From assembly GCA_050949865.1 (NCBI GenBank), contig JBMNGN010000001.1, forward strand, positions 372,001 to 436,000: 64,000 nucleotides of DNA. Direction: 5' to 3'. This stretch comes from JBMNGN01 sp050949865. Its GTDB lineage: Bacteria > Bacillota > Syntrophomonadia > Syntrophomonadales > Syntrophomonadaceae. Position numbers and translations under genes: made by a program. The notes below the pieces were generated by a model. That model was not told the origin of the DNA. It saw only the letters and a list, made by a program, of their open reading frames with translations, and did no database searches. This document shows, one piece after another, positions 18,201 through 26,391 of this stretch (position 1 is its first letter; every line of letters begins with the position of its first letter).

Positions 18201-19700
18201 GAGGTTCCGGCTCCATTGCCGGCCCAGGCGTTTCTGCAGCTGTTTTTCCTGATCGCTTAGGATTCGGATTCGTTCCTTCAGTCCGCCCCTAGTCCCCTCC
18301 AGAGCACTGCGGCGGCTTTCCAGTTCACGCAACTCTTCCTGTCCTTTTTCCAGCCTGCCACTCTGCTCCCGCTGTTGGATTTGTAATTGGTCCAGCTGGG
18401 CATTCACAGATTCTAAGAGTTCTTCCAACTTGGTTTTAATAGTGTATTCCAGGCTTTGGGCCCGCTCATCTTTATCATACTCCGCCCGGGCCAGGGCCAA
18501 TCTTTCGTTTACCCCCGAGAGTTCAGAGTTAGTCTGACGGATATCCTCGGCCAGTCCGGCGGCTTCTAAAAGTTTTTGCTGCCACTTGGCCTCTTCCAGC
18601 CTGGCTTCTGTTTCCTGGCTGCTCTTTTCTGCTGCTTTCAGCTCTTCAGCCTTAATCCGGTGTTCTTCCAGGCATATTTGGTATTGATGGGATCGCTCCT
18701 CCAGATTAAGCCTTTGTTTTTCCTCCCGGGCTTCCCTTATAGCCTGCTCATTGACTTCTTTTTGCTCCTCCAACTCTTTAATCTTCTGACCCAGATAGAG
18801 GTGGAGGGCCGCCAGCTTGGCTGCCAAACCCTTCTGTGCTTCCAGGTTTTTTAATAGCTTTTCCAGTTCACCCAATATGTTCTGAACACGACCCAGAAAT
18901 CCGCTGTAAAGCTGTTTTTCCGCAATGAAGCGCTCGTTTTCAATCACTTCCTGTACCAGACCTTCCAGCATCTCCTCCAATTGCCTTTGATGGGAACGTC
19001 CTTTAAACATGACCTTTTCCACCGTCTTAATGATCCAATCATCCAGCAATTGGCTGGAACTCCGGTACTTCTGAAACAGATCCTCCAGCCCGTTTTCACT
19101 GTCATTTATTCGGGTGATCACATTGCGCCATTCATCCTGGGAGATACCGAATTCAGCCAGGCGCCTGGCATAGCCATTCCGCTCATCTTCCGGATAATAC
19201 CCAAAAAGATAGGAATTCTTTCTTGCCTGCTCCGCTAAAATCTTGCGGGCTTCCCGAAAGGGCTTAAGTTCCAATACTCCTCCATTGCGGGTAGCTACTG
19301 GAATGTGCATTATATCATAGGAATTGGCGCCTCTATACTGGGAGGTAAAATTAAAATACCGGATCTGGGGTTTAGCCCCTTCCCCCTCCGCCGCCTCGGC
19401 TGAAGTTATGCCAATACCGGTCAGGAGGTAACCACCCCCGCCATCCAGTTTCCATTCAATCATTATGTATGTGGGCTGGCTTTTTTTGCGGAAAAAACTG
19501 GCGATATTGCGACCCTGAATTCTGGCCCCGGGAACGATAACCTGCAAGAACAGCTGTACCAGAACGCTTTTGCCTCCGCCGTTGGAGAGGCTTAGGAGGG
19601 CGTTTTCGCCACCGTGGAAATTGAAGGTTTCGTCTACAATATGGCGGGTATCGTGATTATAGGAAAAATTGATGATCCTGATCCGGTTAATATTAGGCAT
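15285..19700 (-). CDS. jetC: Wadjet SMC-like ATPase JetC
   Basis: The 1471-residue MukB/SMC-like subunit of a Wadjet system, which extrudes loops on circular plasmid DNA so that JetD can cut it. The ATP-binding head shows Walker A LSLSNGGGKSVLVQL near residue 40; a long charged coiled coil (about 270-1250) follows with a hinge-like middle; the C-terminal head has signature ENSGGEKFVIFFSLL and Walker B VLIMDNPFGP. ATG at 19700 is chosen over the frame start at 19754 because GGGGGAGGAG lies 6 bases upstream; it overlaps jetB by eight bases. The usual Walker B glutamate is Asn here. Intact and full length. Confidence 0.9.
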   Translation of the reverse strand: MPNINRIRIINFSYNHDTRHIVDETFNFHGGENALLSLSNGGGKSVLVQLFLQVIVPGARIQGRNIASFFRKKSQPTYIMIEWKLDGGGGYLLTGIGITSAEAAEGEGAKPQIRYFNFTSQYRGANSYDIMHIPVATRNGGVLELKPFREARKILAEQARKNSYLFGYYPEDERNGYARRLAEFGISQDEWRNVITRINDSENGLEDLFQKYRSSSQLLDDWIIKTVEKVMFKGRSHQRQLEEMLEGLVQEVIENERFIAEKQLYSGFLGRVQNILGELEKLLKNLEAQKGLAAKLAALHLYLGQKIKELEEQKEVNEQAIREAREEKQRLNLEERSHQYQICLEEHRIKAEELKAAEKSSQETEARLEEAKWQQKLLEAAGLAEDIRQTNSELSGVNERLALARAEYDKDERAQSLEYTIKTKLEELLESVNAQLDQLQIQQREQSGRLEKGQEELRELESRRSALEGTRGGLKERIRILSDQEKQLQKRLGRQWSRNLLGELDPREMEQIDSNLEKSCQQLLDEQEKRRLEKADLTRQQQDLDRQWKEIQVAQAENHRILRDYERKRSEYRDKEKKVQGIFERYGFDPSRIFDREGISLLFERQINEIKKKEEDAVHTRNELSEALTSIVDGYLHSPPEIAALLAELDIPFDTGESYLKNQTPEIRQAMLAANPILPYAFIMPRAEMDKIAQAGLNMVMRRAIPLMAYEDLNLKLENQGRMAWPREEIALACLYEGRVFDNEEMPKLLAEMEEKRQAAAEQSEHYAQAHQLAVRGYASYQAFDYTADYYCQLKKSIKAAQDRDLELGQQLAAVEEAKSKAMARQDQLDQESKELALQLPPAQAALDAFREFMNREPDYQKSLNQLNQIKQEIAGLNEHKAALAKSLAQLQEDIAKGRSRIAEMQSEKNGLEQKYPLYQDAPAAPVLEGSLEELEQRLMVLKGKYNQEIGELEKRQKQLIKELQGKQKQLSKLKVTEEDYADLRYDESEADALQEQITSLELLLKVKQKEKEVVSRAEAAAANALSNALDEVKRLGYEEPLPPQEIRGDFEGRRQRLHRRMGELEEEKQDLARQISRCSRTRENIEQAVDIKSMEAEKDLVVEADFMAQASRWEREYRNLQNENGAHINQIRNMYNDCKIDFRDKNSNLDNIFKSLEPLWDRAQAEYEDFFYLFERMSLQGEKLADLIAICEAQLANLERNKQDMVEQSFLHGRRLMEEIDLISENSKVRLAGRSRPVQMLKIDLQLDSHDSARLRVAQYIDECIHRVREKSRQENRSDELRKTIARLMSSRELLNVYLGHAHIPVQVFKIDLNMQNSRLKIWEDAVRENSGGEKFVIFFSLLSALMAYTRARTMEELGADPDTATRVLIMDNPFGPISSEHLLKPMFEIAKRHRTQLICLSDLKQNSILNCFNLIYMLKVRTSAIGGAEYLKFEEYVRDEAALPRDERLEKAVYRVSEFSQTPLFGEME

Positions 19701-20397
19701 GGGCTTCTCCTCCCCCTTCAAAAAAGGCCTGAATCTCTTCCACCCGGCTGTCACTCAGATAATAATTCAACATCAGGTCATCCAGCTTGCGGGTACAGCG
19801 AATCTCTCGCTCATTGTCTACCAGCCGGATCAGGTTATGGCGCTCCAGCAAGCGGCAGGCAATGAGAATGGTTCCGGTCTTGGTCTTGCGGGCTTTTTCT
19901 TCATAATCCTGTTTGCTTTCCCAGAGTTCCGCGATTTTGACAAAGTTTATGCCATAACGCTCTTCCAACCCGGCAACTCCTTCCTGGTCCAGCAGAGCCA
20001 GCCCCAGTCGCTTATCCAATTCCTCCAATAATTTGCTGACCCGCAGGTAATCTCGTTGCTTGGGATTGCGGTTACGTCCTCCGTAAAACAGGTAAAGCAT
20101 CAACATAACTATATAGCAGAGCAGGTAGCTGTCCAGGAGCCTGGCATCTGATGCCACCCATTCCCGCAGATCCTTGCTGACAAAGCCCAAAAGGCTGTTA
20201 GTGCTGTCCGGAACCAGGTACAGGGTGCTTCCGGCCTCCACGATGGTGAATTCCATTTCTTCCTCCATCTGGGCCAGGATGGATCTGACTTCCTCATTGC
20301 GATATTCCAAAAACAAATCCCCATCGCTATCCCGGTCCAGCTGGCCTCGATCCAAAAGTATTTTAAATATCTTTAAGGCAGTAGTTAATGAACTCAT
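19693..20397 (-). CDS. jetB: Wadjet MukE-like subunit JetB
   Basis: A 234-residue MukE/MksE-like protein (DUF4194-type), made of winged helices that clamp the kleisin and DNA in the Wadjet complex. The visible features are EEMEFTIVEAGSTLYLVPDS and FVKIAELWESKQDYEEKA, then a helical C-terminus with RLLERHNLIRLVDNE. Sequence alone gives only moderate recognition; the assignment rests largely on position between JetA and JetC. It overlaps jetA by four bases (ATGA) and jetC by eight, so the subunits are translationally coupled. Confidence 0.85.
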   Translation of the reverse strand: MSSLTTALKIFKILLDRGQLDRDSDGDLFLEYRNEEVRSILAQMEEEMEFTIVEAGSTLYLVPDSTNSLLGFVSKDLREWVASDARLLDSYLLCYIVMLMLYLFYGGRNRNPKQRDYLRVSKLLEELDKRLGLALLDQEGVAGLEERYGINFVKIAELWESKQDYEEKARKTKTGTILIACRLLERHNLIRLVDNEREIRCTRKLDDLMLNYYLSDSRVEEIQAFFEGGGEAHA

Positions 20398-21998
20398 ACC
20401 ATATCTACCTCGATTAAGAAGTTACTGATAAGGATATGACGGCTATATACCGCGCCATTGCAGGTATAGGACACATCCTCCTCCATCATCTCTTCATCTG
20501 GTTTTGTTATATGAATCCGGCTGACCCCGTACATATCCGGCTGCTCAAATGCGATTCGATGCAGACAATAGTTCAGGTCCAACTCCCCGGTAGCATTGGC
20601 TACCACTTCATCATGTTCCTTTTGCCAGGCCAGGATATCAATGGATTTCAGGTCATAGAGTTTCAGCATGGATTTAAATAAGAGCTCACCCTGCACCACT
20701 TGAGTAAAAAGCTCTTCCTGGCTCTCCAAATAGGCATAAAAATCGCTGAAGCGAAAGGATGATCCTTTACTGCCGGCCATTTTTAAAAGGGCATGGACCA
20801 AAGCCACCTGAGCCTCATTAATTCTATTGATTTCCATCCATTCCTGGTCTTCCTGCAGCTCTTCCAGTGTCACCCCTTCAGGAGTATCATCTTCATTCCG
20901 GATGCGGGCTTGCCGATCATAGAGAGGCAACAGACTCAAGTTTTTGTCCAGGCTGGGCTTCAACAAGGGGTTTAACAATTGCCACAGCCTGAGGATGGTT
21001 TCCTCCCTGCACTTTTCCAGGGGAACCAGGATTTCCTGCTCAAAATTATAGACCCGGGCCAGGGACAAAGCAAATGAATCCTCAATCATTTCTTTATAAA
21101 TCTGGGCCAGGCTGTGCCGCTCCAGAATAACCTGTTTCTGTTCATCTATGGTATCGATAATATTTCGGCGAATAATGGCAATATCCCTACGGGCCTTCTT
21201 CATCTCTTCATCTAGCTGGCCTCGAGCCCTTTCCTCTTCCTGCAAGCGCTGCTCCGAGAGCGCTATCATATCCCGGATTTCATTCATGGTGCCGTACTCT
21301 TCCTCCAACAGGGCATAGGTGCTGCTAACCAGATTCTCGTATTCCCGGATATCCACTTCATAAATATTTTCCCGGATCTTCTGGATGAACTGGCTGATAT
21401 CATTTCGCTTCTGCCTGATCATCTGCCGCAGGTTGGCGCTCTGGCTGATGGCCTTTTTATAGTTTTTGCGCTTAATCAGCTCGCGCAGTTTCAGTTCCTC
21501 AATGGTGAAACTTATTTCCTCTTCCACTTCCTTGGTGCGAAAAAGCAGGTCATAACCCTGGTTGGTAAGCTGATAAGTAATGGTGTAGCCATTTTCACTA
21601 TCCTTAAGCTTGTCATCTATTAATCGAATGCGAATGGGGCTTAAACCTTCTCCATACTTCATCACTGGATAGTATCGGGCTTCTCCCCCATTTTGCAGAA
21701 TATCCTTGATGATATATTCCGCCAGGGGGCGGAGTTTCTCGGTAGGAAAATCCGGTTGGTAGGCAGGAATAATCTCCCCCAAGAAAGCGCTGATGCTGTC
21801 CATGGTGCATTCCTCATCCTCGCTTAGGGTTCTTTCCATAATGAAGACCAAAACCGAGAAAATGATATTGTCCAGGTGGCCCCGCTCAAACAGCCGCTCC
21901 ATGTCCATATTACGATTATAGCGGTTGACGATGGAGTCAATAGCAGCCATTATCTGCATCCTTTTCTCGAACCCTTCGAGAAATCCTAAATCTCGCAT
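20394..21998 (-). CDS. jetA: Wadjet kleisin-like subunit JetA
   Basis: A 534-residue MukF-like kleisin that would bridge the JetC heads. The N-terminal winged-helix part (1-180) ends in YTITYQLTNQGYDLLFRTKE, a MukF/JetA-like feature, followed by a helical arm EEISFTIEELKLRELIKRKN and coiled coil (about 185-300), then a C-terminal domain. It does not obviously match the DUF3375 type; type II seems likelier, but I cannot prove the subtype. ATG at 21998 has GGGG 7 bases upstream, and only 13 bases separate it from jetD. Confidence 0.85.
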   Translation of the reverse strand: MRDLGFLEGFEKRMQIMAAIDSIVNRYNRNMDMERLFERGHLDNIIFSVLVFIMERTLSEDEECTMDSISAFLGEIIPAYQPDFPTEKLRPLAEYIIKDILQNGGEARYYPVMKYGEGLSPIRIRLIDDKLKDSENGYTITYQLTNQGYDLLFRTKEVEEEISFTIEELKLRELIKRKNYKKAISQSANLRQMIRQKRNDISQFIQKIRENIYEVDIREYENLVSSTYALLEEEYGTMNEIRDMIALSEQRLQEEERARGQLDEEMKKARRDIAIIRRNIIDTIDEQKQVILERHSLAQIYKEMIEDSFALSLARVYNFEQEILVPLEKCREETILRLWQLLNPLLKPSLDKNLSLLPLYDRQARIRNEDDTPEGVTLEELQEDQEWMEINRINEAQVALVHALLKMAGSKGSSFRFSDFYAYLESQEELFTQVVQGELLFKSMLKLYDLKSIDILAWQKEHDEVVANATGELDLNYCLHRIAFEQPDMYGVSRIHITKPDEEMMEEDVSYTCNGAVYSRHILISNFLIEVDMV

Positions 21999-22011
21999 GA
22001 TAAACCCCGTT

Positions 22012-23043
22012 CTAAGTTAGAATGCCGGCCAAAATCTGATAATTGATTATTTCCTGGGGTATATAGCGGCCCTGCTTCAATAAATCCATAATCACTGCCG
22101 GATCAGAGCCCAATAGTTGAGCAAAATCCTCCACCGCCGCCGGTATATCCCTTTTATCCGGAGACTCCGGCATTTCCCGTCCCCAGGCCAAGTCCAGCAT
22201 CAGCAGGTACAGTGGAACAAAGGGCTCAATAGACAAAGCGGGATTGGCCTCCCGGGTACGGAAGAACAAACGGATACCCTCCCGGTCCAGATCCCCGAAA
22301 TATGTGAATTTTATAGTCTGTCCGGCCTGCCTCTGCAGCATACCCCGGGCGTAATCCTCCAGAGCTCCTTTTTTGGTTATTTTATTGCCTTCCCCGTAAA
22401 TAAGCAAGTCCACCCTTTGACCAGCAATATGATTCCGGCCAGTAGCCTGCATCAGCTTCCGGAAGGTAAACCAGGTGTCCTTGTTCTCCAAGATCAGTAC
22501 CGACATTTCAGCCGATTGGCTGTGAACATATTCAAAAAAGGGCTCCGGGGTATCATAATAATGGAGAAAATCTTCTCCCAGGCCATTGAAGCGCAAAACC
22601 TCCCGGAGCAGAGCAATGTTCTCATCGATAAGCTTCTCCCGCCCCCAGATGGAAAAGGAACGCTCCTTGCGGGACATAGGCTCTTCCAGCAATTCCGCCT
22701 GATGCCATAAGTACTGGCTTAAACCCTCCACTAACTCACGGTGCTTCTTATATAGCTCCGGGCGCTTTAAATAGGCAGATATGTTCAAGCGCGGGTTAAG
22801 CCGGCGGATACTTTCTAGATACTCGCTGTAATCTTCCTTAGGTCTGATAATACGGTATTTATTAAACAGAGGGGGTATGCGCCCATTCTTCCCCGAAGCC
22901 TTAACCGGACTGAGCAAACCACCCTCCACCATTTCTTCAACTTCAGCATGAAAGAGCAGATAATCTCTTTCCCGGGAGATCTTCTGCAATTCGGTCTCGG
23001 TGATGAACTTGCCGTAGGTGTATAGTTTTTCGGGTGGGATCAT
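22012..23043 (-). CDS. jetD: Wadjet TOPRIM nuclease JetD
   Basis: A 343-residue JetD with an N-terminal DNA-binding part and a C-terminal TOPRIM nuclease related to Spo11/topoisomerase VI. The catalytic Glu is visible in VLILENKDTWFTFRKL and the metal-binding DxD in FTYFGDLDREGIRLFF. JetD makes the cut in circular DNA once JetABC has extruded it. ATG at 23043 has GGAGAATTACC before it. Here jetD is the promoter-proximal gene, whereas the system is usually written A-B-C-D. Confidence 0.9.
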   Translation of the reverse strand: MIPPEKLYTYGKFITETELQKISRERDYLLFHAEVEEMVEGGLLSPVKASGKNGRIPPLFNKYRIIRPKEDYSEYLESIRRLNPRLNISAYLKRPELYKKHRELVEGLSQYLWHQAELLEEPMSRKERSFSIWGREKLIDENIALLREVLRFNGLGEDFLHYYDTPEPFFEYVHSQSAEMSVLILENKDTWFTFRKLMQATGRNHIAGQRVDLLIYGEGNKITKKGALEDYARGMLQRQAGQTIKFTYFGDLDREGIRLFFRTREANPALSIEPFVPLYLLMLDLAWGREMPESPDKRDIPAAVEDFAQLLGSDPAVIMDLLKQGRYIPQEIINYQILAGILT

Positions 23044-23290
23044 GGTAATTCTCCTTTAATGCATGCTGCATCGTAAACGGGGGTATCCATGATAGTGTAG
23101 AAACCTCCCGTTTCCCCTTTTGAACCATTCGGAATTTCCGAATAGTTGAAAGTATTGCTGCGCTTTCTCCTTTTTAAGTGCAGTTATGCATCACATCACC
23201 CATCTGCTCCAATAATATTAGACTGACCCAAGAGCAGCAAATTTGATAAAGATACATTCTACTTCCCATTCAGCTCTTTTAAAAATATTT

Positions 23291-23548
23291 CTAATTTGAA
23301 ATTATTCGAATATGTATTTTGCCATTACGATCTTCTGCTTGAAGACTGATATATAAGCGCAGACCGGAAAATGCAAATAATTTTTCCTCCAAGGATATGT
23401 AATAATTGCTTACATATCCAATGAGTTTGTGGCTCTCATCGTATATGGGCATAGGTTTTGTTGACGTACTTATCTTGTTGTTTTTAATGGTGTAGGTTTC
23501 GGACTTTTTATATTTTTCATTACCTACTCCCCCATATGTATAATAATA
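23291..23548 (-). pseudogene. Orphan C-terminal fragment of an unrecognised protein
   Basis: An 85-codon minus-strand frame with no start codon reads TYGGVGNEKYKKSETYTI, later PMPIYDESHKLIGYVSNYYI and SLQAEDRNGKIHIRIISN before TAG at 23291. The amino-acid composition looks like a true protein, perhaps an extracytoplasmic beta-rich domain. The upstream part is missing, so it is probably a remnant. I do not recognise the family. Confidence 0.4.
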
Positions 23549-23635
23549 CTATATAAATTCATATGGCCAACATCTTCATTTTGTTCAGCTTATTGAAGAT
23601 TGCGGGAAAAGCAGATACAACAGAATTATCGGCCG

Positions 23636-23883
23636 ATAATAGCAGTTCATAAGCTCGCACGGCGCCCTAGCAATTTATTCAGCAGCTTTTTACTATCAGA
23701 GTTTGGCGACGGAGAACTGCAGGATTCATACTACAGATGGTATAACAGTAGCTGATCCGTTTATCGGCGGTGGTATACAGGTTATTGAAGCTAGATGGCT
23801 GAGGTGCAAAGTTATCGCTTGTGACATAAATCCTTAGGCCTGCTGGTTAGTGCAAAGAAAACTGGCGGATTAAAACTGTAGGA
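23636..23883 (+). pseudogene. Relic of an adenine-specific DNA methylase
   Basis: Plus-strand fragments read VHKLARRPSNLFSSFLLSEF, then in another frame TVADPFIGGGIQVIEARWLR and CKVIACDINP before a stop. DPFxGGG...VIxxDINP is the SAM/target motif pair of N6/N4 DNA methylases, and HK-ARRPxNL precedes it in DUF1156-like enzymes. Stops and frameshifts show it is dead. Confidence 0.55.
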
Positions 23884-24038
23884 TTACCGTACAGCTACCT
23901 GCAATTTGATAGATAATACCCAAGGGAGGGGCAGTTTGGAGGGTACCCAAATGTAATATTTGCGGGAATGAACACATTTAAATTATAGTGATAAGAGATA
24001 AGATAGTGGTATAATTATCCAGCAGGAGGAAATACTGA

Positions 24039-24230
24039 ATGGACATCAATAATAAAAGAAGCCTCTTATTATACATATTTATTGTATAACAATAACATTT
24101 ACTAGTGGACTAATTACAAAGCAATACGCTGTGGCGGGGCGCTAGGGTCTTTAGTTTATAATGATAGAGGGTTTTTAATAATTTAGTGTTATTGGGTTTA
24201 TGGTAAAGGATTTTAGTAGAATAATGTAAC
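24039..24230 (+). pseudogene. Decayed small membrane-protein gene
   Basis: AGCAGGAGGAAATACTGA precedes ATG at 24039, but the frame ends after MDINNKRSLLLYIFIV. Other frames then continue with ITFTSGLITKQYAVAG and GALGSLVYNDRGFLII, which reads like a hydrophobic small protein broken by frameshifts. The reconstruction is tentative. Confidence 0.3.
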
Positions 24231-24273
24231 TCATTGGAATATGTGTATAGTTTAAGGAAAAAGAAGGATGTAA

Positions 24274-24732
24274 TTGCTTTCACGAGAGTTAAAAAAAGGG
24301 AAAAATATTATTGTAATTGTATTACTAATGATTCTATTGATTATACCCTTTTATAGTCATGTTTATTATATGAGCCTGTATTATATAATAGTTGTTCTCG
24401 TCTGTATTCCTCTTACATTTTATCGAATCATCAACAGTGATTCCTTCGAAAAGAGATTTTATTTTAAATGGAAAAAGAAGAGAGAAAAGGGGCGCTTAAC
24501 TAATATGATTAGCGAGGGCTTGCGAACTATTATTGTTATAGTAGTTATCGTATTTGGCAGTCAATTTATTCTAAATGGCTATACACCTAGTTTTATCTTA
24601 TCGGAGTTACCTATAAACGTAAGTATGGGGTTGATGTTTTTTCTGTTTATTCTTGGTGCTATAGCTGGAGTTGCTGCTTGGGGCGAAAATGAGAAAAGAT
24701 ATCAAAAGATTTATTTAGATTCAGCAGATTAG
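24274..24732 (+). CDS. Hypothetical membrane protein
   Basis: A 152-residue protein I do not recognise. Four hydrophobic stretches are visible: NIIVIVLLMILLIIPFY, YYIIVVLVCIPLTFY, LRTIIVIVVIVFGSQFIL and VSMGLMFFLFILGAIAGVA, with a basic loop KRFYFKWKKKREKGRL between the second and third, probably cytosolic. The start is TTG at 24274 with AAGGA 5 bases before it. It is A+T-rich, like the surrounding eroded region, and stands alone 1.2 kb upstream of jetD on the opposite strand. Confidence 0.65.
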   Translation: MLSRELKKGKNIIVIVLLMILLIIPFYSHVYYMSLYYIIVVLVCIPLTFYRIINSDSFEKRFYFKWKKKREKGRLTNMISEGLRTIIVIVVIVFGSQFILNGYTPSFILSELPINVSMGLMFFLFILGAIAGVAAWGENEKRYQKIYLDSAD

Positions 24733-25113
24733 GAGATAATCAATCAACTAACTGAAGACCGCACTGCCAGGTACCAACTTATCAACCCCCATGATTAGGT
24801 AACCCAACCGAGACTCTACCATTTATTGTAACAAACATCTGTTCTTAATGTATATAGTCGTAAGAATACCTTTTGTTAGGAAGGAACGTGCTTCTGAAGA
24901 AGCAGGGGGACGTTCTTTTTGCTTCCCCCTTATAGGTTTAAATAAAGCAACAGGCTAAGCTGCAGTAGGATAATCAGCGGAATGCCATCACTTGCTAAAC
25001 CATATCTCTACTTATAGCTTACCGTGATATATCTGCCTCAATCTAGATGCAGTACCATGTAATTATGTAAACAAATCTGAGCTAAAGCTTCTATACTATT
25101 ATCAATTGAAAGC
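24733..25113. other. Intergenic region containing a palindromic repeat
   Basis: Apart from the hairpin element listed separately at 24882-24928, no reading frame or regulatory motif stands out in this stretch. Confidence 0.4.
24882..24928. repeat. Palindromic repeat, GGAAGC/GCTTCC family
   Basis: GAACGT...ACGTTC encloses GCTTCT/AGAAGC, giving a nested hairpin, followed by TTTTTGCTTCCCCC. The core GAAGCAGGGGGACGTTCTTT recurs with small changes at 28167-28203 and 62041-62069. The pattern resembles REP-like targets of Y1 transposases. Confidence 0.6.
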
Positions 25114-25380
25114 CTATGGAGTATCAGTCACTGATACTTTAAACCAATACAGAATATTGTTATCCCCATTACCCCAGTCCACAGACAGTATAAATATGTA
25201 CTTGCCGGTTTCTTCAGGCAGAAGCATGGTATTCTGATTAATGCAATTCTTTGGTAGGTCCAGTTACAACTATACCGTACACTTTAATACCGTAGGTTTT
25301 AATACTCGGTTTTACTAGTCTTACATCAATGACTATCTTGTTCCTCCAAGCAAAGTTCAGGGTAAGTTTATTGGGAGCAT
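25114..25380 (-). pseudogene. Frameshifted fragment of an unrecognised secreted-type protein
   Basis: Downstream of the toxin, one minus-strand frame reads NKLTLNFAWRNKIVIDVRLV and ends at 25238; an adjacent frame then reads NQNTMLLPEETGKYIFILSV, continuing to NNILYWFKVSVTDTP and a stop at 25114. The pattern LPEExGxYIF...W...YxFKV resembles C-terminal beta domains of Firmicutes lipoproteins. It has no start of its own and is probably a remnant. Confidence 0.35.
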
Positions 25381-25385
25381 ACTCG

Positions 25386-25700
25386 TTAAAGGATATGACG
25401 CCAGTCGCGCCTTGCGTAAAGAATTCTTTCCACATTAACAATCTTGGACTTTTCATCTATGGTAAAAAATACAATATAGTTCTTTACCAGCAATTTACGA
25501 TATCCCATTACGGCAAGCCGTTCATCAGTCACTGGAGGGTATTTTTGCGGCATGACTGTCAACCCCATGATAGCTTCCTCAAGGATACCTATCATCTTCA
25601 ATGCAGTCATCGGTGCTGACAGTTGTGCAGATATATACCGGACAATATCTCGCAGGTCGTTTTCGGCTGGTTCCGATAGTTCAACCCTATATTCTGCCAT
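25386..25700 (-). CDS. RelE/ParE-type toxin
   Basis: A 104-residue toxin of the RelE/ParE superfamily. YRVELSEPAENDLRDIVRYI at the N-terminus and GYRKLLVKNYIVFFTIDE toward the C-terminus are the usual conserved blocks; YARRDWRHIL ends the protein like many YafQ/ParE members. ATG at 25700 is chosen (AGGAG 7 bases upstream); the GTG just before it is too close to that site. It overlaps the antitoxin by 14 bases, the normal coupled arrangement. Whether it targets mRNA or gyrase is undecided. Confidence 0.88.
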   Translation of the reverse strand: MAEYRVELSEPAENDLRDIVRYISAQLSAPMTALKMIGILEEAIMGLTVMPQKYPPVTDERLAVMGYRKLLVKNYIVFFTIDEKSKIVNVERILYARRDWRHIL

Positions 25701-25959
25701 CACTTATCTCCTGCTTGATGTCTTGGATAACATCTTTAAGCGGACGCTTTCTTCCCTCCTTAATTGCCCTCCTACCCTCATCAAGAAGATGATACAGTTC
25801 CAGTTTGCCGTTTAGCATCTCGTAGACCTCAATGCTCATAACAGCCAAATCTCCCTGCCCATTTTTTGTAATAAAAACCGGTTCTCTACTTTCATGGCAG
25901 AACTTAGAGATTTCATTGTAGTTGTTCCTTAAGTCCGTGCTGGATCTAATATTTGGCAT
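25687..25959 (-). CDS. Phd/YefM-type antitoxin
   Basis: A 90-residue antitoxin. The Phd fold is seen in STDLRNNYNEISKFCHESRE and PVFITKNGQGDLAVMSIEVY, with a charged C-terminal toxin-binding tail. ATG at 25959 is chosen over the longer frame (26049) because GAGGGGGCTAGTATT precedes it and homologs start MPNIRSSTDLR. It would neutralise the downstream toxin and, with it, repress the promoter at 25981-26018. Confidence 0.88.
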   Translation of the reverse strand: MPNIRSSTDLRNNYNEISKFCHESREPVFITKNGQGDLAVMSIEVYEMLNGKLELYHLLDEGRRAIKEGRKRPLKDVIQDIKQEISDGRI

Positions 25960-25980
25960 AATACTAGCCCCCTCGTATAA

Positions 25981-26018
25981 TCTAAAGATATTATACAAGA
26001 ATTTCTTTAGATTATCAA
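25981..26018 (-). promoter_or_regulatory. Toxin-antitoxin promoter with flanking operator
   Basis: On the minus strand -35 TTGATA (26013-26018) and -10 TATAAT (25990-25995) are separated by 17 bases. TCTAAAGA/TCTTTAGA (25981-25988 and 26004-26011) form an 8-bp dyad bracketing the -10, a good autoregulation site. Confidence 0.7.
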
Positions 26019-26049
26019 ACGCAAGCCATTTGCCCATATCCGATGCCAA

Positions 26050-26391
26050 TTTTGAGAAATAATTACGGACTAGATTAACCAGTAATGACCAACCGGCTGG
26101 GTCGTAACCATTTTATGTATAAAAAATCAGGTTCGCTTTTAGAGGGCAGGATTTTTCATTATTTTACTTAAGTAGAGGAAGGAAATAAAAATTAATACAA
26201 ATGGATGCATGTGTTTTATCTTTCCCTGGAATTGAGACTGAAAAAATATTTGGGCTAAATACTGTTTGCTTGATATGTGTAACCGGACCGGAGAAAATAT
26301 TGAACCAAAACATTTCCCCCCGAAAGTATTGTCAGGGGAATAAAATATATGGCACAATGTATCAGTGTGACTAATTCCATGGGGTAACAGC
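26050..26391. other. Intergenic region, nothing identified
   Basis: An A+T-rich gap between the divergent TA module and the CoA-transferase. The frame that crosses it on the minus strand overlaps the CoA-transferase and has no family features. No clear promoter could be assigned. Confidence 0.4.

Noticed and set aside
22117..22710. 197-codon plus-strand frame
   Set aside because: Antisense to jetD; the jetD frame has clear TOPRIM motifs.
25238..25456. 72-codon frame as an intact gene
   Set aside because: It overlaps the toxin gene, lacks a ribosome site, and its sequence continues in another frame, so it is a fragment.
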